64,000 nucleotides of DNA from Pelecanus crispus (Eukaryota > Chordata > Aves > Pelecaniformes > Pelecanidae). The stretch lies in assembly GCF_030463565.1 (NCBI RefSeq), contig NC_134649.1, positions 3,731,501 through 3,795,500 of the forward strand. The letters run 5' to 3'. The notes beneath the pieces were generated by a model. It had not been told where the DNA came from, made no database searches, and was given only the letters and a program-made list of their open reading frames with translations. The position numbers and the translations under genes are program-made. Shown in pieces: positions 13,309 through 28,300 of the stretch (position 1 is the stretch's first letter; the number at the start of each line of letters is the position of its first letter).

Positions 13309-16300
13309 CCAGCCCCATGGGATTTCCTTGCTTGGCCTCACCCAGGAGGTACATGGAGGAAAAGCTGGGAAATGCCCCAGTTCTTGCTGCTGCTGGCTTT
13401 GCAAGCCAACATCTCGCTGCATCAGCAAGGATGATGCTTGCAAGCATGCACGATGCATCAGTTTGAGCCAGGGTGAGAGGTTTCCCCAAACCTGTGAGCA
13501 TCACCTCGCAGACCAGGTTGAGTTTTGGCAATGAAAAAAAATCTGCTTCCAACCGTGTTTTTCTCCCCGTGGAGCTTAGCTTGTAGGGATCCATCGAGGT
13601 GGATTTAAAGCTTCCTGAGCAGCATGCTTAAATGGGCAATTTGACCAGAAAATGTGCTTGATTCACAAGCACTGGCTGCGTTTCTCCAGCGCTGAGAAAT
13701 CACAGCTATATTTCATTATTGTTACTAATTGCTATAAAGTATTATGGGGAGGCGATGGCACAGGCAGAAAGAAATATATACCATTTGCAGTATATTGACC
13801 CTGGATAAAATTTCCCAAGCTTGCTTAGGGGTGCAGAAATTGGTGCTTGGTGCAAATAAATGAGCAAAAGCATTTTCTGAAGGAATTAGCGCATGGCACA
13901 AGCAAATTGGAGCAATTGTCTCTCTCCTTTCTAAGTGCTGAATTGCCTCTATAATTCCCCATCATTTAGCTGCATAAATCTTGCACAAATAAACCGGCAA
14001 TTTGCATATGCACAGAAAAGAAATTATAGAAACACGAGGAAGGAAGTTATATTTTTCCTTCTCAAGCTGGAAATAAATATGCATTGCTTACTGCCTAAGC
14101 TGTGTTTGGCCCAGCTCGGAAATAAAAATTTAGGAAACCCTTTAATTTTCAATAATAAATACATATCAGAGGATGAAAAAAATAATTTGTGGCATATGGA
14201 AGCCCATAGTTTCTGGGTTGTTGCATCATGAAGTGTGACGGCTGCAGCGGTAGAGCCGGGCATGCACGAGGAGAGTGCAGCGTTACGGGCAATGCTGATG
14301 CCCTTCGTGACCATGGCCAAGGGACGCAGCTCGCTAGTGGGGTAGTGCAGCCCCACGGCTGATGGGAAGAGCAATGCTGAGGGTGTGAGCGCAGATGCCT
14401 CCGGCATGGTTTGATCCAGCCCTTACTGAAATAAATGGAGAGGCTTTTGGGGAAGCAAATGTCTCTTGAAGGCAACAGCCCTTTACAAATCATCTCGATT
14501 TTCAGTCCATAAAATGCCTATTCGTTGCAATTTCTACGGATGACGCTGAGATCTTCAGTACTACAAAAAGCCCAGAGTCAAGCCCAGGAATAATTAAATA
14601 TATCTCTAAATTACTGAGTCATAACACAGCAGCTGGCCTTATACCCCATGGGTGGAAAAAGGCAAGAGCAGGCAGCAGGCGGTGGGAGCGACTCCAGTAG
14701 TCCGACTGTTCGTCATAGTGGTGGAGGCTTCCCAGAGGAGCAAAATAGCTGTTTCCGATTAACTCCCTGTGTGACTGATCTCATTCTGGCATAAGAGGGT
14801 GTTATTCCAAAACACCATAATCCTCTTCCAAATTACTTAATCGCATTTGGAATAATGTGCTTTTCTTCCAAAACATTCATATAGGGGGAAAAAATCAGGG
14901 GTGAAAAAAATCAATCAGAAGCAGCCCTTTGGAATAACATCTCATGCAGAATAGCTCTCAGTGGGGTCATGCGATACTGTGTGGGTTTACAGAGAGTTAA
15001 TAAATCACTATTTGCAGTAATTCCTGCAGGCTGGGAGAGCAGGCAAGACCGAGAGGAAGTGGCATCTCCTCCTTCCTCGCTTTGTCTCCAAAGCTATGGA
15101 CCTCCAAAGCTATCCTGCTATGGATATTTTTTAGTGTTGGTGTTTCAAGCACCCACCTGTGTCCCTGGTGGTCCCTATGGACCATGTAACGTGGCACCTT
15201 TCCATGCCACGTGGCTGGAGCGTTGCTGCAAGACTGCTGCTCAGGGACGTGTCAGGCCAAGTTGGAAAGCTAAAAGAAGGTGACATTTTAGCCTTGGAGG
15301 TGAAATGAATTATGCTTCTTTAAAATAAAAGATCTTTAGAGAGTGGGAGAGAGAGGGAGAATTCAGTTTAGCCCAGTAGATCTTTACCAAAGCCACTCGT
15401 TAGCAGTTTCAGTTGGTATAATAACACCAATGCTGCTTGCAGAATGAAAACCCATGGTTTGGAAATCTATCTGGTTTGGAAGGGCACTGCTCAATGTTCA
15501 TTGCCCTGCTCAGACCGTGGTGGTAACAGCTTCAGCTGGAGCTGTGGGGGCTGCATTGTAGATGAAAGGGCTGCCTAAGCTCCATGGCAATGGTGGAAAA
15601 CTGGCGAAAGAATTTATTTCATCAAGGGGTCCTCCCGTGTCATCTGCTGCACCAGGTCCTCTTGGTTTCACCATCATGGACAAAAGCAGCGTTTCACTTC
15701 ACCTTCCCTCTCCCCAAAATCCAGTTGCCAACTGTGGTGGTGCCACCCAGGAAGACCCAGACTGTGTCCCCAGGAGAAGGTCCCACCAACACCCACTGGC
15801 TCCTGTCCCGCAGCCCGTCTCTCGCCCGCCTTTGCACCTCCCACGCCACTGGGGCAGGAGGAGCCTCGCGTCAGGGAGGAGGAACAAACAGCGACCCTGG
15901 ATGAAAGCAGGAGCTCTCACATCTTTCATCCATTAACTAATCACTCCTCCTGCATGACACATGCGCCGATTCATCATATGTGATCAATACCTTCCTTGAG
16001 GCCCCAGGATGATGAACGTCTCTGCTGATATTCAAAAGACCTTGAGAGAAGGGGGGAAGCTCCCCCGGGCACAGGTCAAAGAGCCAAGACTGAAGCGCTC
16101 TGTAAGATGATATGTGGTCCCAAGATCTCTCCATAAGGCATAGAGAAATATTTTTGGCTAGAATGCTTCACCAGCAACATGAGGGAAGATTTTAGATCAT
16201 GCAGAGGCTGGAAGCTGATGCTGGACCAAGAGGACCTGGATTTTGTGTGCCAGGCTGGAGCAAAAGGCTGTGACACCCACCTGCGAAAGGGCAGCGTGGT

Positions 16301-19300
16301 TACCCATCCCATGCTCTTGCTCTGGGCTTAGGGTCATCTCACGGCATCACTTTGGGCACAGTTAGAGATGGAGTCAGAGACTGATCTCAGTTCTCGTGTG
16401 TTCGTGTAGACCATGAGCCCCACATGCTCCTGCATGGCTCCTCTCTCGGGTGCAGTCCCTTGCTCAATCCCATGCCTGGCCTAAGGTCACATAACGAGTC
16501 TGTGGTGGGGTGAGGACCAACTCTCGGCCTCTCCAAATCACCGTGCTAACATTCATCTCACCAACCCAGCAGAACCCAGGGGCTGCCCGCCTCCTGCATG
16601 AGGAATTTCTGTCTTCAGCCTTTGCCCATTGCCAGCAATGTCAGGAGGAAAATAAAGCCCAGTCCCCCTCTGTGTGCAATGCAAACAAGGCTCAGCCCTG
16701 CAGGTTACCTGTGGACTACGATGCGTAGGGTTTGCTTTTCTCAGGAGGGGGGAAAAAAAAGATAACTAAAGCCGCATCCCCACCTCCAGACTCTGGAGAA
16801 GTGAAAACCAACCTTTTAAGATAGCTGTTTGTCCTGCAAAGCTCCATGTTTTGCCCCAAAAATGATAATTAAAAGAAATGTTGAGAACCAGGAAAGCTCC
16901 TACAGTAGTTGGTTGCGTGATTTAGGTTAAAAATAATTGCTGTCCAGATTTATCTGCCTGACATAAGTAATTAGATAACAGAGTACTTATAAGCTGTCAT
17001 TTCCTATAAGCATATTTTAATATGGCCTTTATAATTTGACCTTTATATCTGCCATGGTTTCATCCACTCCCTGCTCCTGTGATGGATTTATTTTTGGAGA
17101 TCAGATGCATGCTTGCCAGTCCTCAGGCGAGGATGCCGCGCAGGAGACATGTTTCAGACCCAGCAGTCTCTGCAGCGAGGAGGAGAGATGGTCTCCAGCT
17201 GCTCATGGCTCTGCCGGTGACAGACATGCCAGACCCGGACCCTGCTGCAGCTCCACCAAAATCAATCTACAGGGTTAAATTTATTGTTTGCACCAAGGGA
17301 AATGACTGATGGGCACTAGAAAAGGTTGGGCAGTGTAGGACTGGTGGGAGATGGCAACATGCCACTGTAAGGGAATGGGCCTTATTATATGAGATGTATT
17401 CATATATATTCATATATATTCGTATTTACACTTTTCTCCCCAAAACTGGAGAAGCCTGAAGATCCCTGCTTGTACATCTCAAAGAGCAGGAGATGCGCTT
17501 CCTGCCTTGTGGGGGAAGCACCTCCTTCCCTCCCAACGCCTGGAGAAGGCCAAAAGCAAAATGCCAAGAAAGAAAAGAGCCCAAGAGATTTAGATCACCA
17601 TCACTATTTTCAGATGTGAAAACAGCTACAGGGAGATACTGATGCCCGTGCACAACAAACCCTACAGATACACAGCAGGGACCGGAGTCCTTCACGGCTG
17701 AACGGCTCTGAGTAAATAAAAAAAAAAACCCAAATCTTAGACAACATAGACTACTTTCTTTTCTTTTTTATTAATCCCAGACTTGGGTAGGCTCCCTTTT
17801 AGTGTCAACATCCCTTGAGAAGCAATTTGACTTTGCTGGAGTTGTCAGATTTCTAAAATAAGAGATTTCATTTTTATACCTCACTCAGTATTTTTTATCA
17901 AATCTTCCTTGCTTTCAAAAAAACATTTTCAAACTCCCCTCACAACTGACGGATTTGTTTTTCTTTTATTGTCATTACTTCGTTAATGACATAAAGACCC
18001 TAAATTTGAAGAGTAAGCAGGGATTGCTAAAAAGACACTGTTTGTATTTATTGCAGTGGTGTCTGGGAGGCTCTGCTAAGACAATATTTCTTTGCATCTT
18101 AAAAATCTACATGTCGACCAAGAGGCATGAACCTGCTATGGGAAACCAGCTAACGCACTGCCAGTTTCAGATTAGGTAGTCAAAAATAAATTCTCTATTT
18201 ATTCGTTGTGCCTCTAAGATGAGGCACTGAAAGGTTAAAACAAGCCCGCCACGATTAAAGAGCAAACCACAGGAGAAACCTGGGCTAAAACACACACTGC
18301 CACCACGCAAAGGGCTCCAAGGCGTTCATGTCTCAGGAGGTGTAGTAATGCAAAGTATTGTTATTAATAATAAACTCCTGACTTAAGCAGGGTACAAAAC
18401 TGTGCTTGGAGGAAATGTGGATCCTAATAACCTTTTCTGGTTCCCTGGAGCCTGACCTCCACCGTGTATTATTACGCTTCCTCTCTGCAAGGCTCCTAGT
18501 TAATCCCAGGCACAGGAAGACCTGGGTATCTTTAAAGACGGAGGTGTTTTCTATCCGAGTTAGGTATGTTTGTTATTGATTTTATTTATTCACAGGAAAT
18601 CAGCAACACTGTGTTACCACATTTTCCTATGAGAAAAAAAAGGCAACGTGTTAGGAACTCAAGAGCAAGAAGACCACCAAGCACCCATCAATGCAGTGAT
18701 CCTTTTTCCTAGCAAACCAAGAAGCCAAGCAAAGGCAACGTTTGCACACGCAGTTTTCAATGGCCGATGATGCTGCACGCAGGTGTGTGACAGGCACCAA
18801 GCAGCCTTATCCTGGCTGTGCTCAGCATCTCCACGCAGTGTCAGCTAAATGCACTTTGCATCAGGCTCCTCTGATAGGAGTCAGAGCACCAGCTCGACTC
18901 CCACCAAGGTTCACCTCCCAGTTTGGCCACTGAGATGCTTTTCACGGGGTTTGCCGTGGCACCCCTGGGTCCCTTTTTTGCTCTGTACCCAACCAGTCAA
19001 GGGTATTGCTGCTCCTGTTTGGGTGTGGATGGTGCTGGGGCATGTGGTCGGGACGGCTGCCCCGGGTGCATGGAGCTGGAAGGGAAAGAGAGGAGAGGAG
19101 GCATAGACTGAGCTACCCATGTCATGAGCTGTGGAGGGCTCAGCATTGGCCACGTTGCTGGTTTTTGCATTTCCTCAGCCACAATAAGAAGCAAATATTC
19201 CCTCTACAGCCCCTCTGCCAAAGCAGAGCTTCCCAGGATGGTTTAAAGAGCCTGAAACATTAGGTCTTACAGTGGCTTTAACATTCACAGAGCCATTATG

Positions 19301-22300
19301 TGTCTTCAAGGACTGAAATCTCTATTTTATGAAACCTGAAAGCTTTAGAGAGCTCTGTCCCTCTCTTCATGCAGGTAAAGTCAGACACTGGGGTCAGAGC
19401 TATTTTGGTAGAAGGACATATAGACTAAGAGGTCTTCTTTTTTAGGGTACCAGGCTGAAAATCCTGGAAGCTGCCAGCCAGGTACTCTTCCTGCTGAGAT
19501 TCCCCAAATTGTGAAGCAGAACAAGAAAGCTGAACCTCACCTCCAGCTGGCAATGGTGGGAGCTCTCCTGCCCAGCTCCTCTAGCACTCCACACCTTTGG
19601 GGTATGTGGAAAACCCAATGGGGCAATTCGTACCTTTGATTGAAAAGATGCTATATCACCCACTCAACCAGCCTTTTCCCCAAGTGCTGCCTTCCCACCA
19701 CATCTCAAGCAAGCCCCCAGTACATTTGCCATGGTTGCCTGCTGGTAGCTCAAGGTGGATTTGACGAGCTGAGAAGGACCATCAGTCCCATAGAAAAGCT
19801 GGGGCTATGTTAGATCTTCAATTGATTTCAGAAGTGGTACAGATGGAAACAGCTGCTGCAAAACAGAGCTGTTTCCCATCAGGTAGACAAAGCCAAGGGT
19901 CTCTTCCGAGTTTGCCAGGAGTTTGTTTCATCTGCGAGTTTTCTCTCTTTTCAGGGGAGACAGAATAGCTCTTAATAGGATTTCAGGACCGGTTTATCTA
20001 TCGGGGACAAAATCCCACAATGAGACAATATCACAGAGAGATTATCCCCTGTTCTCTGAAGGAGAGATCACAAGATTATCCTGAAATGAGGCTTGTTTAT
20101 GTTGAGCTAATGACAGATAATTGGTAACCCCCTTTGCATAGCTGGGTGACCCAGCGAGCGGTCAGAAAGTAGAAAAGCAGCAGCATTTCCAAAGGGAAGG
20201 AATCCAAGGTCTGACGTGGACTCATTCTGAAAGAAAAACTTCTGGAAAGTATCAGGGCAAGGCCATGAATTTATGAAGTAGTTGTTTGGCTGACTCTAAT
20301 TTTTAAAGCATTATTATCCTTTTAGCGGGGCTGTCGGGTAGATGGAAGCCAGAGCTGGCATGATGAAGAGCAGCTGAATAGTGATTTGCAGCAATTCCTG
20401 CCTTCCACGCTTCATTTTTTTTTTGCAAAGCTGCGAGCCAAATTGCTTGTAAACAGCTTACTGCAGCCCAAAATGCTGCAAAAAGGGAAATTTCTGGGCT
20501 TGTGGTGTGAGGAATGAAGAGGGAGAATGAAAAAGGAAGAGAAACAAACACCAATGGCAAGTCCTGAGATCCACCGGCATTTGAAAGCCCAAAGCCAGTC
20601 AGAAGGCAACGGGAACATTCACTTCAAATCCTTGGAGATTCCTTCTAGGCTGACCCAAATGGTGCAAACCAAAAAGCCACTTCTGCAGATATAAATGCAC
20701 TCTGTGTGCCCTTGCAGCAAATCCGTGCCTTGCTCACAACCGCATCATCTGCATTTCTCCTGCATTGCGTACGTGCAAAAGCAGCTCGGTCAGATGCTGA
20801 ATCTCTCTAACCTTCCAGGCGCTCATATGCCACCTTCCAAGTAATGCAATCAAAACAATCCAGCTAAAAGCATTTCATCTGGCCTAGACTGACATGAATT
20901 GTTCCTAATAAAAGTAAAGCTCTGTGGGACAACTAATGGGTGCTTATTAGTACAGGCAATGGACTATTCAATCAACCATATAGGGAAACTAATGGGGATT
21001 GATGGCCAAAATACAAGATGAGGACTTACCTCTTTAAATAAATAGCTGATGGGCTGGTGATTGGATTAATCTTAGGTTTCTATGAAGAAAGTTTATACCT
21101 AGCTAATAAAGAGAAAAACAAAACGTGTGGGAAATAGCATCACCGGGTCCCTGGAGGTTTTAATGTTATTGCTTTTGCAGCCGTGGCGGCAGGTGGGTTT
21201 CCAGAGACACCCATCTTTCCAAACAGCACTGGTTTAGGAGAGGGTTAGCAGGTGGTGTAACCCAGATGATGCAAAAAATTCACAGAGCAGCTGGAAAACC
21301 TCTCCCAGCTTTTTTAGGTCACCGGCTCTTCTGTTCATCTCCACTTGTGACAGTACCATAATCTTTGCATAGGAATCATGGGCAGCAGGCTCCAGAGATG
21401 CGCCGGCACACAGCATGCTGCAAGGGCAGCCTGGGGAAGGCAAGCTGTAACCTTGCTTCATTTCAGAAGTCAAAGCCTGATGTGTGCAATCTGCAAGTGG
21501 GGCAATACCCCTTGCCCAGGCACTACTTTTAATTTGCTTTCTGTGCTGTGGTAGTTTGCACCAGACTTCAAAGCTTGGTCGATTCCCTTCAACTCAGACA
21601 TCCCACATCTAACCTGAAAAGTCCCTGAGCACAACGGAGGCTGCAGAGCACACCAAGAACACCCTGCAGGCCTCTCTTCTGCTCTATTCTTCTTTGAGCA
21701 TCACCCTCATCTTCTTCTGGGGAGAGGGTTCAGGTCTGGATGAACCTTTGCACTCACTCAGTATGGCCCTTTTTTTTTAAACCACTTTGCAGACAATCCT
21801 ACCGGTCCCTGCTTCATCTCCTCCCTTCAGCAAAGGCTTCCCAAGGTTTTTCCAAAACCCAAGATTTTTCTACCTTTGTCCTTGAGCTGATGGAGGAATG
21901 GAGTGATTTGTAGAGCTGAAGGAAGGGTATGTGCACCTCTGGGGCTTGCAAGTCAGTCTTCCCTGCAGCAAACCATTCCTTGATCTCCACCCTCCTGTTT
22001 CCTTCCCTTTGAAAGGCCTCCAACCAGATCACAGATGGCAATTCCTATGAGACAGATCCTAATGTCATTATTGACGACAGACCAGATGTCCAGGGAGGCA
22101 TATTGCTCCTTTTAATCCAAAACTCATCAAGACCCTCACCTTTGTAGTTTAGGGTGAGTGTAAAGGTATCTTCATGGGAAGGTAGGGTGGGGGGCACACA
22201 TTTTTTTTCCCTCTTGCCTCATTTTTCCTTTTCCTTTGAGGAGGGGAGAGCTTCGCACAGCATGGCTGGGAGCGACTAAACCTGACACCAAAGGGGTCCT

Positions 22301-25300
22301 GTTCTGGATAGCAACATCATTAAAATGCTACAAAAATCTCTCTTGAACTTTACAAGGACACGGGAGGGGATATGGTTTGAGTGATAGGGTACGTCTGAGC
22401 CTCAAGCCGTTATAGCATGCTGCCCATGCTCCTTGCTGCATCTCAGGTACCTAATTACTCATCAAGAGAAGGAAATAATTCCTATTTTGGGTTACGGAGC
22501 AATCCTGACTCTTAATGTATCCGTTTGTCTCCCAGTATTCGACAATACCTGACCGCTCTCAGTTGGATGTAAGTCAGATCCAATACTCACTTGCAGACAC
22601 TGATTATGCCAGTGCAAAACTGCTCACAGAGAGACTCAACCTACGCAAGCACCCAGCATGTTTTTTCTTCTTTAAATCACACGAAATGCAGTTGTCGTTG
22701 TTGTGAAGGTGCAGGCTACTGACCTGGCTCATTTTGTCTTTGCCTGTCAGCTAAATACGACGCATCTTTCCGTAGATTAAGTGCCGTATATGTCTCCCTC
22801 TATAGGGCATGGCAGTTGGATAAAAAGGAAACTACACGGGATCAGCTGTAAGTGGGAGATGTGGTGTGGACTGCAGCTAGTTAGCACCAGCTAAAAAACC
22901 ACAGGTGACTTGTTTCCACTAATATTTTAAAGCGAGAGCTCTCACGCTCGTTATCTCTCTTGGAGACAGGGAAAAAATCCCAACAGCCTTTGTGGCAGCG
23001 AAGACAAAGCTTTGCTCCATGGGAGATGTCCTATATGGCATAATGTATGCCGGGAGCAATCCCGTTGTTTTATGGGCCGGGTTAGTGTGAAGTGCAAAAC
23101 AGGCTTGGGGCTGAAGCTGCATTATTCATGGGGGAGCTTAAATATTTCAGTGCGAGGCGGAGGTAGGGGACAACATAACAACACTGTATTGTCCATTTTC
23201 TTTCCCTAAAATCATCGTTCGTGTTTAAGAAGGCACGAGAGGAATATTCTTTTCCTTTAAACATAATACCGTGCACTGACACATCCCAGGGAAAAGCAGG
23301 ATAACAGCGGGGCAAGCCCCACAGCCCCTGCGAGGGAGAGGGAATCGCCCCGTTGCTTCCCAGCTCCCAAGGAAATAGCAGTCCTGTCTTTAAAAGAGGA
23401 ACAACTCAGTGCCTGGCATTTATTTTTGGAGGTGATTCATCGGTTCTGCTGTGCTTGAAGGGGACAAATCAGCAGGTGGGCGTACAGACAAGGAAAGTTT
23501 CTTGCAGTTTTTCCCCTCCAAAGCAGCAGACTTATTTCCATGCCACTCTCGGAGAACTGTCCTGTGCACGATTTATTTGATCAGAGGCAACGGCCGGTTC
23601 ACACCAGGGCAGCAGGAAGTTGCGTTATAACCCTAAGTTGCAATATTTGGGGCAATGTGGTCAGAGCAGCAAAGGGAAGAGGCAGGTGAGCAGGCAGAGC
23701 TGCCTGTCCCAGCCCTGCTGCCCGCAGCTGCCTGCTGGGTCCCTCTGTGCAGATGCACTGCTGCCATCAGCCGGCAAATGGAAACCAGCACAGGGCACGA
23801 TCCCGGTACGAGGAGAGCTAAAGCAGGGACAACACACGCTGCGTAACACGCCAAACCCTCCTTTTGCTGTTTTCACTCATCCTTCGGCACGAAAAAAGAG
23901 CAACGCAGCAGATGGGATGCTCAGACACAGGGGAAGGCTGGACCTCTCCAAGCAAAACTCGCCTTTAAGTGCCGCTTTATCCTCTGCAACGCCACGGAGC
24001 TGAGAATTGCAGAAGCAGAAGGCTGGCGTGATGGTGTGGACGGGCCTCTCTGGGTCCTGGGTTGGGTATTTTGGAGCTCGGCAGAAGTGGGATTGCTCAG
24101 GCAGCTCCCTACATACTGATCACACAGTTCTGAAGACACACCAGAGATATACACCCCGTTCAATATAGAGATTAAAGAGTCCTGAGAAGCAAGAAGGTTC
24201 ATCCATCATCATCAGTTCATGGCTCTTTTTTTTAGATTTTTTTTACATCATTCACATTCTAATTTCCAGTTCCCGTCCTCTGCCACCTCCTGCCGAGGCC
24301 CCCAGGACCTCGCCGGCCCCAGGAGCTGGCGGCACGGAGCTGCCCCTTGCACAGGCTCGTGCCATGTGAAATTGCGACTCTGCAGCGGTTCCCTGACCTC
24401 CTGCGGGGCGATTGCTGCCAATCTCACAGCTCATTGCCTGCCCTCACCTCTAAAGCAAAAGGCTTCGTGGCCCTTCCCGCAGTACGCATCTGTCATAGGC
24501 TGGTTTGAATCACAAAAAAATGTATAAAAGAGCATGACAGGTGTTTAAAAGGGAAGCAAAAACTGATTGCAAAAATGCTATGGGCAGAGGCTTAATGTTT
24601 CCCAAGCTAGAGGCTGGTCATTTCTAGGTAGTGGTGTGCAACCAGCTCCATCTCCACATCCCACCCAGTGCCCCAGGGGGGCTCTGGGCACACTCAGGCA
24701 GGAGGTGCGGAGGGGAGGACTGGGGGCTCGAGCCCACCTGCTCTCCGTGCCGCCCCGCTGCCCAGCGCGGGCCGGCACCTCCACCCGATGGTGCTCCCTG
24801 TGCCAACAGCCAGCAAAAGCGCACACCTCCCACCACTGACTGCGCAGAGACCTTCAGCTCCAAACGGAGCCAGTCCAGACTGCTCTTCTGGGCTCAAAAA
24901 ACCATTTTTTAGGTGCGCAGTCTCCTAGCAGACAGCCCGAGTCTTGCTATTTATCCCCACATCTCTAGTCTGGCATTGAGAGTCTCATGCAGGGTGGGGT
25001 TTGGCCAAACTTCAGATAACCAGTTATTTCAGATAACATGATTTTGGCCAGATCTAGATGAGATTCCAGACCTTTCTCACTTCTGTTTCCCTTTCTGTAA
25101 AAAAACCCCCAACAAAGATAAATCTTGGCAGCTATCTTTTGTAGGAGATAAAACAGAATCAGGTCCCCAGATCTGAGGAAGTGCAACAAAATCCCTGTTT
25201 CTGCTTGTCAGAAAGAAACCCAAGTGACTTCCCCAACAATAAGAAACCCTGAGGTGTTCAGGTCTCACATTTAGTTTCTGTTTCTCTCCCACGTTCCTTC

Positions 25301-28300
25301 TCAGCTCAGGTTCATGTTCATAGCCAGAGGTTCATATTTCGTAGCCAGAAAACCTTACGATAATCCATTGTAAGTGCTTGCCGTTTATTTGTGACCTGGT
25401 GCATGCGCTGCAGAACTTTCCCTTTGGAATCAGCCCTCTGAAGGCGGGGAGACGTGGGGCCTCAAATATCTCTGAGATAACAGCCCTTCTTGATTTGTGT
25501 CAGGGTCATGGAAAAACAGTACTTTAAAAAAAAATACCCCGAGGCTGTACGCAACATCCTCAGTTTGGGGCGCTGGGCAGTGTCACGCTTGGAGGACGAG
25601 CAGGGTGGCCGTGAGCCCCCTTTGCAACCCCCAGCCCCGGGGCTGCAAAGCTGCATTTCCCAAATGGGCACCTGGAGCATCCAGGGTCTCCTGGGCATAG
25701 ACAAGTCCTTGCTACGTCTCTTTGCCGCGGCTGCAGCAGGAGCGGGTGATGGAAAGGCATTTACGGTTATCCCCGTGTGGCCAAGAGTAGGCTGGAGGGG
25801 CAAGCTAGGCAAGCTTCAAAGCAGCTTTGTGTCACCATATACCACAAGCCGTTTTTATCGGACAAGGGAATCTGGCCCATAACAAACTCTGTCACCTCAT
25901 GCCGTAGCGTGGCAATACTAAAGAGTGATTTATGGAGCCGCCCGCCTTTTGCCAACGAAGCAGTCAGAACAGCACTTTGCCAGGAGATGTTGCTGCCTCG
26001 AGGACAACTGTTGCCCATCCCCAGGTCTCTTCCTACAGGACTGACCCGACTACTTTGAAGACTTCTCTTTTGTTTAGATTACCTGATAAGCAACAGGCAC
26101 AGCTCATGTTGCATTTCTGAGAAGATGGAGGAGAACACAGAGATTGCAGTACAGGGCTGGGCTTGACCCGCACGCGTCCCAAGCCAGAGCACTCAGCTGC
26201 CTCCAGCAAGAGCGTTCCCGAGAGTCAAATCCTGATGCAGCCCCTGTGCTGCCCTGGGGATGCCCACACTGGCTGGCTAGGCATGGGATCGTATCATTTA
26301 TCTCCTTGGAAAAGCTGCAAAGCTCTCATTTGGGAAGGGGGGAAGGAGCACAAGGTGCCTCCCTTGTTGCAGGGGTTTGGTGGAGGGCGGCAGCGGCCGG
26401 GCGGCCCTGCAGCCCCGCACTCTCCTCGTGCTCACCAAGTAGGTGCGGTGCAGGCGTCGGGGGTGCTGCCGTCCCCAGCTCCTGCCAAATCTGACCCGGA
26501 GGCTCGCTCCTGACCTGGCTCGGGTTGGAGCCCCTGACCTAGAGGTGAACTGCTCTATATCCCATATCCAGTCTCCCACTGAGTTTATTTTCTGGACTGT
26601 CAGATCAAAGACTGCTGTAAGGAGCAAATCTATCAAAGGCTCAGCACCCTAAGATAGATCCAGCTCGCTTTTATGTTTACTTTTAACAAGCATACTCCTT
26701 CCTATTGTTTAGCAATTGCTTTAAAATGGATAATTATCAGATTTCCCTATTAATGGGAAAAATCAGGCAATCGTAAATCTTAAACCGTGCTACTATCTGC
26801 ACACTGCATGTATCACATTAGGGAAAAAACAATCTGTGGAGCAAAACTATTACCGAGTGACCACGTCTCAGCTCAGCAGCTGGTTTTCATTTCAGCAAAA
26901 GAACCCCTCTGCTTCCCAGCAATGCCACCAGCCCTGCTCTTCCCACCGCTTCTCTGTAAGTGCTGCAAAACTCCAGCGCTGGCCTCACACATCACATGCT
27001 ACAGCAATTCAAATCAGGAGAACCGATGCATCTGAGACAACGAATGCCAGCTCGTTGCTGCATCTGCCTTGCTTTTCTATACACCGTAAGCCCAGCTCCC
27101 TTCACACGCTGGTTTTTCAGTCAAAACTATGCTTGCTTTAGTGGAGTTGTTCCTGAATTTCACCTAAATAACTGAAAAGGGCTTCTCTGGCTGCCTGATC
27201 ATAGACATAAGCCATCAGAAATCTCTGAAAAATTGCCACCTAGTAGGAATTAACTGACAGCACTTTGTATCCTCTGATGTGTCTGGATGAAGTGAGAATT
27301 TCCTTTATTTCCCCCACATAGTGATCTACACAAAGCTGAACATGGACTCAAATGACTGCTGGACACGCCACCTTTCAAGTCCTGGTATCTTCCTTATTGC
27401 ACAAAAAGCAAAAGAATAAGGCAACATGGGCCAAAAGATAAGGGACGTTCTTGTGGTAAAAGCAGCAGACTGGCATGCAGGAAATTCGAGGTGAGATTCT
27501 GGCCTTCTCCCCCAAAAAAGGTTGGAATCAACCATAGCCTTGAGGGCTAATTTGAGTTTTGCTACAGCTTGCGAGTGGCTTTGGGTAAATTGCTTAACCA
27601 ACCTCGTTTCCCACTCCCCACGCTAGCTGTGATACTCGTGCCTGTTTTGCTGGGGTGTTGCATGAATTATCTGGTATTTGGGAAGCTCTTAAATGTAACA
27701 TGTAACAATTAAATGTGGTCCTGCTTTTAGATTAGACCTACAATAATTCAGAGCTGGCCACATTTTGGTTTGATTTTCTTATGACTATATGAATTCACCA
27801 AGACAAGTGACAGAGAAACGTGATTCATCACATTCATATGACTATTTCCAAAACAGTTCTTATCTGAGCAATTGGAAAATGTTAAAGGCAAGACTCTTAC
27901 CCAGCTGACTTAAGAAGGTTGTTTTATTCCACATTTCTGTTTTCAATAAATCTCTCAGGACAAAACCATCCCCTGCAGCATATATAGGCAAAGGACAAAA
28001 AGGCGTTAAATCCTAAGGGGGGGCGGGGAGGAGAGATAAATAGTTTACTTCTATTATCTTTACCATATGTTCTATTCCAACTGGTTACACATAAACAGCA
28101 TGTAATCTTCAAGCTCAGCTTTAGACTCTTTGAAGTGACCTGACCATACTACTGATTTATTTCAAACTAACCTTTCTCTTTGAACCCTAGGTCAAGGTTA
28201 ATTCTATAATAAAACATACCTTATACAGCTGGCTTTTCCAGTGGTGCTAGCAAGTAACGAACCTCTCAGTCATAAGCATTTGTTTCACTGAGTGTAGTAT